The notes under the pieces were generated by a model. That model saw only the letters and a list, made by a program, of their open reading frames with translations, did no database searches and was not told the origin of the DNA. This document shows, piece after piece, positions 10,593 to 20,500 of a stretch of DNA of 64,000 bases (positions are counted from its first letter, which is position 1; each line of letters opens with the position of its first letter). Source of the stretch: Podarcis raffonei (taxonomy: Eukaryota > Chordata > Lepidosauria > Squamata > Lacertidae); contig NC_070614.1 of NCBI RefSeq assembly GCF_027172205.1, positions 40,368,001-40,432,000 on the forward strand, read 5' to 3'. Position numbers and translations under genes: made by a program.

Positions 10593-10816
10593 CTGAGTTA
10601 CGTAAGGCTACTTTTGACATTATGATTAATGTCAATGGAACATGTACTCAGGCTCGGACCACTACGACGCTAGATGTTGCCACATCTGAAGTACAAACAC
10701 CAAAATGTTGCATGCTGCCTAGCTCATTTTTTTCATGACGCACAGGCCGAGTCTGAATAAACACTGAGGGAACAGACAGTGAAGAAACAGGACCATGCTT
10801 ACTTATTACAGACATG

Positions 10817-10834
10817 ACACATGGACATAATTTA
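10817..10834 (+). repeat. L1 target-site duplication, left copy
   Basis: ACACATGGACATAATTTA, identical to 11557-11574. Confidence 0.9.
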
Positions 10835-11556
10835 TTTTTTTTAATTTTTTTTTAAAATAAATGTTTATTAAGATTTTACAAAACAAAAGATTCATCATTT
10901 CAAAATGTATCATTTCCATACATAAAGTTCATATAAAAAACAAATACAACAAAAAAACAAAAATATATAGCAGAAAAAAAAGAAAAATAGGAAAAAAGAA
11001 AAAAGAAAAACCCATTTTCTTAAATTTATAAAGTTCCATACCCCTCTGTCTTGACCTCCTCACATCCCCCTTTTTTGTGTTCCTCTTTAATCCAATCAAA
11101 TTCAGCAAATTCAAAACCTTATTTAAACCATACTTAATTTTATATTCTTCTAGTTATTATGTCCCGATTTTCCATTATTTTAGTCCATACCTCATCTTAT
11201 ATACTATGACATAATAATGTTCTGTTCATAACCCCCTATCCTTTTTAACATTCTTCTTTTTATTCACATTTAACCAAATCACACAAACCCTGTTACCTTC
11301 ACTTCCCACATCATATTAACACTCAAAGATTTTACAGTATTTTTGTAAATAGTCCTTAAACTTTTTCCAATCCTGTTCAATCAAATCTTCTCCCTGATCA
11401 CGGATTCTGCCAGTCATTTCAGCCATCTCCATGTAGTCGATCACTTGCGTCTGCCATTCCTCCACGGTGGGTAGATCTTGTGTCGTCCAGTACTTGGCAA
11501 GAAGTATTCTTGCTGCTGTTGTTGCATACATAAAAAATGTTCTATCTTTCTTTGGC
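10835..11556 (-). mobile_element. 5'-truncated L1 LINE (3' end)
   Basis: On the minus strand this is the end of ORF2 (stop near 11316), a 3' UTR and an A-rich tail shown as T-runs at 10835-10860. The peptide includes ARILLAKYWTTQDLPTVEEW and EQDWKKFKDYLQKY, typical of the squamate L1 ORF2 C-terminus. The exact 18-bp duplication and the frame open to its stop indicate a recent insertion. It carries no endonuclease or polymerase domain. Confidence 0.85.
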
Positions 11557-11574
11557 ACACATGGACATAATTTA
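11557..11574 (+). repeat. L1 target-site duplication, right copy
   Basis: ACACATGGACATAATTTA, identical to 10817-10834; it marks the 5' truncation point of the L1. Confidence 0.9.
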
Positions 11575-12549
11575 ACACAGGCGAGTGATGCTCATAAAAA
11601 AAATCCACTGAATGTAGTTTCAGGCTGAACCATTCTTTCCCAGATTCTATGTACATTAATGAAAACATATCTGTGTGCAGATATGATCTAAAAAGACATT
11701 TCACCCCTGAAACGTGTGGCAAGAGACAGCCATGCCTGTTGAGTGGGGTACCCATGATTATGTTCCTTCACCATGTACTTTTGTCTGAACCAGGCCCCAG
11801 AGGTGGAGGGTTGAAGGTTGAAAAATAGCGCCCCTTGGCTCTGTCCATCTTTGATGTTTAGCCAACACTTGTTCAGATTGTCCAATCGATAAAGGTGACT
11901 AGATCAGTAGGCTCATCCGATCCGTGTTGCTTTGTTTTGAAAATGTGCTCTTTGTGTGGCTTGTTTTCTCTTAGGGACGGACGGTCCCCACACCCCACTC
12001 CCAATAAACTTTCTACCCCAAATGACATTAGTGGCTGCCGGTATAGGTTTAAGTTTACAGTCATCAGCACTCTGTTTACAAGCTTCCCCAAGTGTCCTCC
12101 ATCTCTACTGCCAGGAAGGTGAAGAGGTTTCCAAGTCCAGCTGAGGCCAGTTCTCCACCACATAGCCTAGTGAACCGCGGCTGATCCCTTCGAAGGGCTT
12201 GTCCTCTTCCACCAAGGAGAGCCTGTCTTGGGCTTCAAGCATCTTCTCTTGGATTTAGCTGCCCCTCACAGTACACTGAGCAGGGCTGTGAAGTTTAATT
12301 ATTAGTAGGGGGTTGATCCTTTGAGGCTTCCCTTTTAGGCAAACATTTGTCCTATACTGTAGATGGACCAGCATGGCCGACTGGAAATTGGGTTACAGGG
12401 GCTGCAATCCTATGCCCACTTATTTGGATCCAAGGTTAATATTGACCTCTGAGGCCATGCTTGTGAATCTACCCTCAGGAGGTATTAGACTCAAGGACAC
12501 AATAGCTGGGACACTAGAGACACATTCCCCTGTGGGGAAAGGCCTCACC

Positions 12550-13240
12550 ATCAGCCTTTCAGACCGTATTGGCTCAGGATGTCGCCAGCACTCCATGCAT
12601 CAGTGGTGGTGACCACATGCTTGAGGTGATAGACAATTTTGTCTACCTGGACTCCACCATAACCAGCAACCTTTCCATTGATGCTGAGCTGGACAAGCTA
12701 ATTGGCAAGGCAGCTATGGCAATGGCTCGCCTCTCCAAAAGGGTTTGGGAGAATGATCAATACCAAGATGAAGATCTACCAAGCTTGCATCTTGAGTTGG
12801 TTGTGGGCAACTTACAGCGGTCAGGAGCGACGCCTCAGTGCCTTCCGTATGCGTTGTGTCAGGAAGATTTTGTGTTGTGTCAGGAAGACCAGGCCTGTTG
12901 ACCAACCAACTCTGCATTACAAAGATGTCTGCAAGAGTGAGATGAAGTCTGGCAACATTAACCCCACTGTATGGGAATCCCTGCAGACAGACAAGTTGTA
13001 TAGCCACATCAGTAACCAGAAGAGAAATGACCACCGGAGGAGCAGAGAAAAAATGGCATGGTGCACCTGCATCAGTTATACTGGATGCCTTCATCTGCCA
13101 CAGCTGCAATAAAGCATTTCCCTCCCTCATTGGTCTCGACAGCCAGAGCAGGCGCTGGAATTCTCCAGCAGTTTGGGTTTGACTTTACTCTCGATGGTGC
13201 ACTCTTCCATTGTCTCCCAAGACAGATGGATGCCAACACT
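12550..13240 (+). mobile_element. Non-LTR retrotransposon, ORF2 C-terminal remnant
   Basis: Frames at 12569-12901 and 12702-13112 carry NFVYLDSTITSNLSIDAEL and KAAMAMARLSKRVWEN, then KIYQACILS and RLSAFRMRCVRKIL, followed by FICHSCNKAFPSLIGLDSQS. This order matches the post-polymerase part of a LINE with a C-terminal zinc-binding motif. The frame shifts between the two blocks, and the segment after RKIL is shorter than in relatives I remember. I do not assign a clade. Confidence 0.65.
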
Positions 13241-13937
13241 CATATATACACATTTGCTGCTTTTGGGGGGTCACTGCATTGTTTGATTCTGCTGCTATTT
13301 TAATTTGTCACCACTATCATATTGTTATATGTGTGAGGATTTTCCGGTTATAACTTTTTATTTTCCTTTGGAAGGTGGGATATAGATTTAATAAATAAAA
13401 AAAAGTAACATGATTTTAATTGGTGTTTTTTTTAAATATATAGTAAGTCACCTTGGAAAGGGTAACCCTGAATATAAATATCGAAGCAACCACATTAAGT
13501 AAAGCCCCGTGACCAGAGCGGAACTTTATTCTGCGACTCTCCTCTCCCTTTGTTGTCTTCTCTTTCCCTGTCCAAATTTAGACTACTGTACACAATTCCC
13601 GGGACGGTGTTTTTTTTTTAAAACCCTCGCCTTTGACTTTCCGTCTTAAGTGTGTAAGCCATTAACTACTTAGCTGATGCAATGTTTCATCACCACACTT
13701 TAAAACTTAAATCGAACGAGCAAAAGCCACGGTGCTCCAATGCAAGCACTTAAGATAACACTTTGTTAAATCTGAAGCCCGGAACGACCAATGAAAACAC
13801 AACTTTCGCGTATTTCTCCCCAGGAAAACAGGAAAAACTGACGGCTGCGAACGCCAAAAACGACGCGCGGCGCAGTCCGGGATACTTTCCCGTCGTGCCT
13901 TGCTGCATTCTCCCCGAGTCAACCATTTCGTGGTGCG

Positions 13938-13960
13938 TTGCCTTCTGGGAGTTGCAGTCT
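13938..13960 (-). promoter_or_regulatory. SBS/ZNF143-like motif 1
   Basis: The minus strand reads GACTGCAACTCCCAGAAGGC followed by AACGCA. It resembles the long ACTACAATTCCCAGCATGC-type site bound by ZNF143/THAP11. One base departs from ACTACAA. Confidence 0.5.
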
Positions 13961-14010
13961 TTCCTCCCGACGTTTCCCTATAACGTCTATAGCTAGGAGG
14001 TGGGAAAGGG

Positions 14011-14034
14011 ACTACAACTCCCGTCACGCAACGC
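14011..14034 (+). promoter_or_regulatory. SBS/ZNF143-like motif 2
   Basis: Reads ACTACAACTCCCGTCACGCA then ACGC. It shares the GCAACGC 3' block with motif 1, about 60 bp away and inverted. Confidence 0.5.
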
Positions 14035-14130
14035 GCCTCCCTTGGCCCGGGAGGGGGACTCGGGCTATATCTCGGGACCTATAGTCTTCGCACCCCCCCC
14101 CCCGCGCACCTTTGTCCTCATGGGGAGCGA

Positions 14131-14148
14131 ACTACAGTTCCCGCAGAG
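14131..14148 (+). promoter_or_regulatory. SBS/ZNF143-like motif 3 (partial)
   Basis: Reads ACTACAGTTCCCGCAGAG, about 90 bp upstream of the start codon. The 3' half of the consensus is missing. Confidence 0.4.
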
Positions 14149-14220
14149 CCGAGGGGTCCGGCCGCTCTAAGGTCTCCGCCGCCCCTCCCCCGCCCGGCTT
14201 TGGCAGGGGCTTCTCCCAAG

Positions 14221-14560
14221 ATGGCGGCTCCCTCTCCTCCTGCTGCTGCTCCCCGGGGCGCCGGGGTCGGGGCCACCTCCCCGGGGGGCTCCCTGGGCTA
14301 CTGCTTGGCCCAGCTGCAGAAGGGCGCCGAGCCGGGCCTCGGCCGGGCCCTGCTGGCCCTCAGGACGCAGCACATCAAGGAGGCCGGGGGCATCGCCCGC
14401 TTCCGGAGCCGAGGGGGCCTGGGGCCTCTCCTGGGGGTCCTGGCCGGCGCCCCTCGGCCGCGACGCACCCTGGACCTCGCCCTCAGCATCCTAGGCAATT
14501 GCTGCACCGAGGGCGCCAGCCGCACCCAGGTGCGCGAGCTGGGCGGGATCCCGCCCCTCG
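14221..14560 (+). CDS. ARMC5: ARMC5 exon 1
   Basis: Encodes the Ala/Pro/Gly-rich N-terminus, [29 protein letters not shown] and [20 protein letters not shown]. It ends in phase 1 at CTCG/GTAAGT. An in-frame TTG at 14200 is not needed; the ATG fits the family. Confidence 0.93.
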
Positions 14561-17500
14561 GTAAGTGGGGGGCCCCACTTATGGGGAGGACCAGGTAGCC
14601 CCTTGGGGGTAAGGGAGAGCTCGGCGCGGCAGTCTTGGTTCGGGGGGGACCCCGCAACCTTTGGGGGGCGCCAGGTGGGATCCTAAGACCCCCAAATCAG
14701 CCCTCCAGCCCCCCCAATTGCCTGGGTGCCTTGTTGCCAAGGCCCCCTTGACTTGTCAAAGGTTGGGGTCCCGCACCCAGAGTTTGTAAGGATTATTGGA
14801 TCCTCGCGTGGAATAATAGCTGCTTTGGCTCACTTTCTGGGCCTTTCTGCCTTCTCCAATACCTTTACTTTGGGCTGTCATGTGTGATACCCATCTCGTT
14901 AAATAAGATGATGTAGCTCGGATTTCCTTAAGTTTTTGTTTTTTTTTTTTAAAAAAAGTCTCGTGCTTAAAGGGCGTTAAGTGTTGGCAAGTGGAAATCA
15001 CAGAGTCGCAGAACTGTTGGAAGGGCCAGCCAGTCCAAGCCCCTGCAACACAGGAGTCACAGCTAATGTTAGGCTTTACCCTGTGGGGCTAGGGAGGGTT
15101 GAAGCCATACGTGCAGTTCTAAGGGTGATGAGCTGTCGCCCTTGGTTAACCTCTACGCCCGACTGATGTTGGGTGTCAGAATAGGACCTGGAATGCCAGG
15201 GTTCAGATCCCTGCTCAGCCACGAATCTCATTGGATGAACCGCCCTGAGATCTGTGGGTGAAGGGTATACAAACTGAATACATACATAAATAAAATAACT
15301 TGGGCCTGTCACTCTCTGCCTCACAGGCTTGTTGTGAGGATAAAATGGGGCGGGGGGGACAGCCATGCATGCCATCTTCAGCTCCTTGGAAGAAAGGTGG
15401 GATATAAATGTAATAAGAATAAAGGGCATTGGCCTGGAACATGCGCACACGTCTTGGCATCCTGAGCTACTCAAGTTGGACTTGTGACCCTTTGAATGCT
15501 GCGGTGGGAGGAGATGCCTAAGCCTTTAAGGGAAGTTGCTTGAGGATGCGCAGGCACTTGTAATTTGCTTTTTGCAGCTGGCAGCGCCACCTGGCCGTTA
15601 AACGTGTAAATGCCAAAGCCTCAGTCTTTCCATCGATGGAGGACGGTGCAAAACTGCTGTCTTAAACCAATGCAAATTAAGTTCAGTGTTTTCCTTTTGA
15701 GCTTCTACCCCGTTTGGTTCTTTCATAGGTTGTGGGGCTGTTTTAAGATGAGTGAACACATGCAAACTAGAAGTGGTTGGCTTTTTCCCTCTAGGAGAAG
15801 CTAGCAACGATCCTGGGGATTTGGGATTATATTGAGGTTCCCCCTAGCAGTAGCAAGACCTCGTGCGTTTGTGCATTTGGAAAGCAGTGTTTACACTGGT
15901 TGTCAAGAGAGACCATACCTTTTTATAAATCTTTAGCACTATACACTGTAGAGTAAGTACTGCAGTATATAGTAATAATAATAATAATAATAATTATTAT
16001 TATTATTATTTTTTATTTGTACCCCGCCCATCTGGCTGGGTTTCCCCAGCCACTCTGGGCGGCTTCCAACAAAGATGAAAGATACACTAAAATGTCACAT
16101 ATTAAAAACTTCCCTGAACAGGGCTGCCTTCAGATGCCTTCTGAATGTCAGGTAGATATTTATTGCTTTGACATCCGATGGGAGGGCGTTCCACAGGGCG
16201 GGCGCCACTACCGAGAAGGCCCTCTGCCTGGTTCCCTGTAACTTGGCCTCTCGCAGTGAGGGAACCGCCAGAAGGCCCTCGGAGCTGGACCTCAGTGTCC
16301 TTCAGGTATACCTTCAGGTATACTGGACCAAGGCCGTTTAGGGCTTTAAAGGTCAGCACCAACACTTTGAATTGTGCTCGGAAACGTACTGGGAGCCAAT
16401 GTAGGTCTTTCAAGACCAGTGTTATGTGGTCTCGGCGGCCGCCCCCAGTCACCAGTCTGGCTGCTGCATTCTGGATTAGTTGTAGTTTCCGGGTCACCTT
16501 CAAAGGTAGCCCCATGTAGAGCGCATTGCAGTAGTCCAAGCGGGAGATAACCAGAGCATAGAGTGTAGAAATGTGATAATTCCTGGTTGAGGGCTTAAGG
16601 CCTGTATTACATGGAAAGGGTGGGGGTAGAATCATGCAGAAAATGCTACCCTCTTTAAACAGCTGTTCTTACCCAACTTTAAAAAAAAAAAGCAAAGAGA
16701 GCTAAATCTGCTGGCCTTTAAAGTGCCGCAAGACTCTTGTTGCTTTTCACTGGAACAGACTACCACAGCTATTCCCCTGAAAGTTGTTTGTGGTTTTACA
16801 GCTACATTATTCTCCATCTCTCTTCCTTCCTGCTCCCCCCCCCCACACAATCTGTGGGTTTATAGTTACTATCCTGAGATCGCTTGCTGCAGAAAGCATC
16901 CAGAATCGGACGGCACGAGCCCTCGGCAACTTGGCTGTAGACACAGAAAACTGCCAGGCCATTCACGAAGCAGGTTGGAAGTGGGATGGTGCAATGGGTA
17001 GGGATGGAGGGCAGGTTTGTTCATGAGGGGCTGGGTGGGGGGCCAGTCCATATGTTATGACTTCCTGCCCCTTTGCAACACCTCCGTAATGAGGTGCTCC
17101 TCATTTCCACATGTTAGACTGACATGAGTTTATATAATTACTCATTGCCTCCATATCTTAATAACCGGAAGCTTCCTGGTGAAAACTAGCATAGCGGAGG
17201 GGAGTGCTAAGAATCTGAGCTGGAATTGCCCAGTTTTATCCCAGTTATAGCCTCACTTGGTGACCCCAGGCAAACTTCTGCACTCTCACTCTTGGCACCT
17301 GCTCTGCAATACCAGGATCATGCTGGCCTACCTTACTGAGCTGTTGTAAAGATTACACCAATAATGTCTGTGAAGTACTCTGAGTGCTTGAAATGCACTA
17401 TATAAACATGAAGCTTTGTTCTCGTTATTGAAAATATTTAGTCTTCATGTATTACAAAATTCCCAGATAGAATGCACTGGGATTCCAGAATGAATAGGGG

Positions 17501-20500
17501 ATCTGTGTGGAGCATTTGGTCACTTGTGGATAAACTACAAACAGGTTGTGTGTTAAATTAGGTAACATGCTAGCAGTTTTCTCTTTTAGCCTAGGTAAAA
17601 TTGGTGGGGGAATGTATTTCGTGTTGGAGACTTGTTTTAATTCTCTCTGTGTATCTCTCTCCCCACCCTCGTTTATCTGGGACAGAGAACAGAGGAGGGG
17701 TGGGAATTGTGCCGTAATTTGGGTGAAACTTCTGCACAACTTTCTGTTTGGATTCAAGTGCAGACGTTCATATAAACTTCTAAAACTTAGATGCAGATGG
17801 AGGAGTTGCTTTGGAATCTGTGGCAGCCCTCTCAATAGAAAGGGATGTGGCCACAGAACCCTTTTCTTTATGCTCCTGTCTGTGGAGCTGGGGGTAAGAT
17901 GGACACCCATCTCTGCTAAAAAATCACCCACGTGTTTTTCTAGTAGCCTGGAAGGGTGTGGCATATTACCTTGATAAAATTGCCTGGGAAGTGGCGACTG
18001 CCCTTTAAGGTCCTCTGCATCTGCTGCTCACAGCACCTTCATTGCAGCAGCTGCTGAGAGTAGCAGAAAAAGATGGGGGTGGTTGTGGAGAGAGATAGTG
18101 CTGAGACTTGGCAGGCCAGTTGGAGAGGCTTGGATGTTTGCTGGCAAACCATAGAGAAATTGTAATATATGAGACTCTATAACTTGGCTTTCTTTTTCTT
18201 CCATTCTCTCCCCCACCCCGCCACCCAAAAAAATCTCCCATTACAGGAGCAGTGCCCCCGCTGGTGCAGGTCCTCACAACCTCCCAGGACAGAGAGTGCT
18301 TGCAGAGTGTGATCAGGGCAGTGCGCTACCTAGCTGACACGCCTGCGCATCGCCTTGTGCTGGTCCAGCAGGGGGTGGTGCGCTCCATTGCCGAGCGCTT
18401 GGCTTCCTCCTTGGATGACGCCGCCCTTGTTGCAGCTGCCGTGCGCGCCCTCCTGGAGCTGACGAAGGGCTGCAGCCGCGACTGCGCGCAGCAGCTCAGC
18501 TTGGCGGGCGGCGTGGCAACCCTCGTGTCCTTGACTAGCCACGAGAAGCGGGCGGTGCGGGAGACTGCTCTGGTGGCCCTGTCCAACCTCTGTCTGCAGG
18601 GCATGCTGAGGCCAGCTGTGGGCAATGCTGGCGGAGTGGAGGTGCTGGTGGGGGAGATCCGGCAACGCCAGAAGGCCGGGGCACCTGGCATGGCCCTCCA
18701 TCCTCTGGTGAAAGCTTTGTGTCTGCTGTGCCGAGAGGCAATCAATAGAAGCCGGGTCCGAGAAGCCGGGGGGCTGGAGCTGCTGCTGTCCCTGCTGCGG
18801 GACCAGGGCCACAGCTCCTCCCACGATCGCGTGGTGGTGGCCTTTGTGGCCTTTTTCTATGATGAGGAGGCCCTGGAGGTGCTGCAGGCTGGAGGGCTTG
18901 TGCCTTTGCTGGTTGGGAGGCTGGCAGCACTGGGCCAATGGAGAGGCCGGAAGGAAGAAGAGGAAGAGGAGGACGACGACCTGGTAGATGAGAGGGATGC
19001 CGCTTCTTTTGACCTACCTGCAGAGGGGCGTCGTGGGGAGCAGGCCACGCCTGGAGCAGAGTCTTCCAGCTTTCAGAGCCTCAGGTAACGAATGTCTTGA
19101 GCTAGGGAGTTGTTTTATGCAAGGGCTGAAAGAGGTGATGTCCTTTCAAAAAAGGGCTTTTTATGGTGAGCGAAGTACATACCCAGAACATGCCAGTTCT
19201 GTACCAGCAAAGCAAAACAAACCCCATTTGGAATGTCTTGTGCAAATTAGTCACATCTAAATGTGTAGCTTTTTCTAAATTTTTAGCAAGGCCGTGAAAA
19301 ACGGAAAGAAGCAAAGGTGTCAAGATTGGGGGCTAGTGGGCTGTTAGGGGTCAGAGGAGCTGGACAGGGATGTTGCCCTACTCCAACCATTGCCAGCTCT
19401 GCGGAATCACTTCTAGCTTGTTTTCAAACTTTTCTCTGCTGGAAACGCAGGTCAGAAAACTAAACAATAGTTTTGCTTTTAAACGGGGCTTGAGTTTCTT
19501 AGGGTTCTGTGTCCCGGGCTTGCTTTGTTCCCCAGGATTGTTGTGCTACTGAGGGTGGCTGTGGTTGCTGCCACCAGATGTTCTTTGTGTTTTGCTTCCA
19601 TGTCCTATTGATGCCATCGTTTGGCCGTGTGGTAGCAGTAGCAGGAGCCTGCAGTGTTCGATTCCAGGCTCTGGCAAGCATGTGCCACCGCACAGCTGTA
19701 CGTGCAGATGCTTGCAGTATTTTGCAGCTGGCTGCCAAAAGCGGAGTCATGCACACAACAACAGGTGCCTGTAGTCCGCTTGCTGTGGGCAAGAAGCTGA
19801 TACATGCACTCTTCTCCAACACTTCGCACCCGCTAACGGCTACCAACCACATGCCACATGGCCTCCCCACTGCCTACCCCAAACTCTACAATTGCCTTTG
19901 TACTTCATCCCTTATATCTGTGCCTTTCCTTCAATCCACTCTGCAGATCCTGGCTTCTTTCTGAAGGCTACATTGCCAGCCCAGGAGACCTTTCTCCACA
20001 GTGGTCCCCCGACACCACCCTTTCTGAATTGGATGTCCAAGGGTGTGTCAGCCCTAACCAAGAGCTGCAAGATGAACTCCATGGACCCTGCCATGCCGTA
20101 CCTGGAGTAAAAACCCAGTCCCGGGCCGAGTCCCCCGATTTCTTAAATTCTCCATTACTGGATTTGCCCCTTGCATGTCAGCCAAGTTCTACCGAGACCT
20201 TAAACCCAGCAGAGGGAGATGGAGCATATCCACAGCAGAGCCTGTGCCCAGTGGCATCGCCTGTGTTCGACAAACCTGGAAGTCTCTGTTTGGAGGTGCC
20301 AGATTCAGAGGAGATCAAGGAGCTGGAAATGGTTGAGACGAGTAAGCAGCAGAAGAGGCTGCTGATGAAATCAGAAGAGGAAGATCTAGCCAGTCCAAAG
20401 AAAGGACTCCCTGGACAGGACGTGTTGAAGCTGCCCTGTTCATTGTCTTCAGGGGCAGCCCCAAATTCAGTGCTGACGAATCCATTGAAACCAGGTGAAG

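Larger units (their letters stand above)
4829..13850. other. Intergenic repeat field between the carbonic anhydrase gene and ARMC5
   Basis: About 9 kb with no supportable host gene. It holds SINEs, MITEs, an L1 tail and a LINE remnant, listed separately. The segments 6200-6390, 6500-7690 and 8150-9170 have no recognised content; frames at 6440-6757 and 7236-7559 lack similarity and splice context. Confidence 0.6.
13850..14220 (+). promoter_or_regulatory. CpG-rich ARMC5 promoter
   Basis: High density of CG dinucleotides directly upstream of the ARMC5 ATG, no TATA box, and three ACTACA-type motifs (listed separately). The transcription start cannot be fixed from sequence. Confidence 0.7.
14561..16865. 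other. ARMC5 intron 1
   Basis: Contains a SINE tail at 15000-15062, a MIR-like SINE with an insert (15166-15425), and an L2 LINE 3' end (15966-16600). The rest is unrecognised. Confidence 0.7.

Noticed and set aside
10929-11114. Lys/Phe-rich minus-strand peptide
   Set aside because: A-rich 3' UTR of the L1 element.
13707-14027. Minus-strand frame in the ARMC5 promoter as a divergent gene
   Set aside because: No family similarity and no clear donor site. CpG-rich DNA opens such frames by chance.
14112-14564. 150-codon frame overlapping ARMC5 exon 1
   Set aside because: It is a GC-rich shadow frame of the armadillo-coding sequence with low-complexity Gly/Pro/Arg content.
19509-19964. 151-codon frame in ARMC5 intron 3
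   Set aside because: Cys/Ala-rich without similarity; it enters exon 4 in a different frame.
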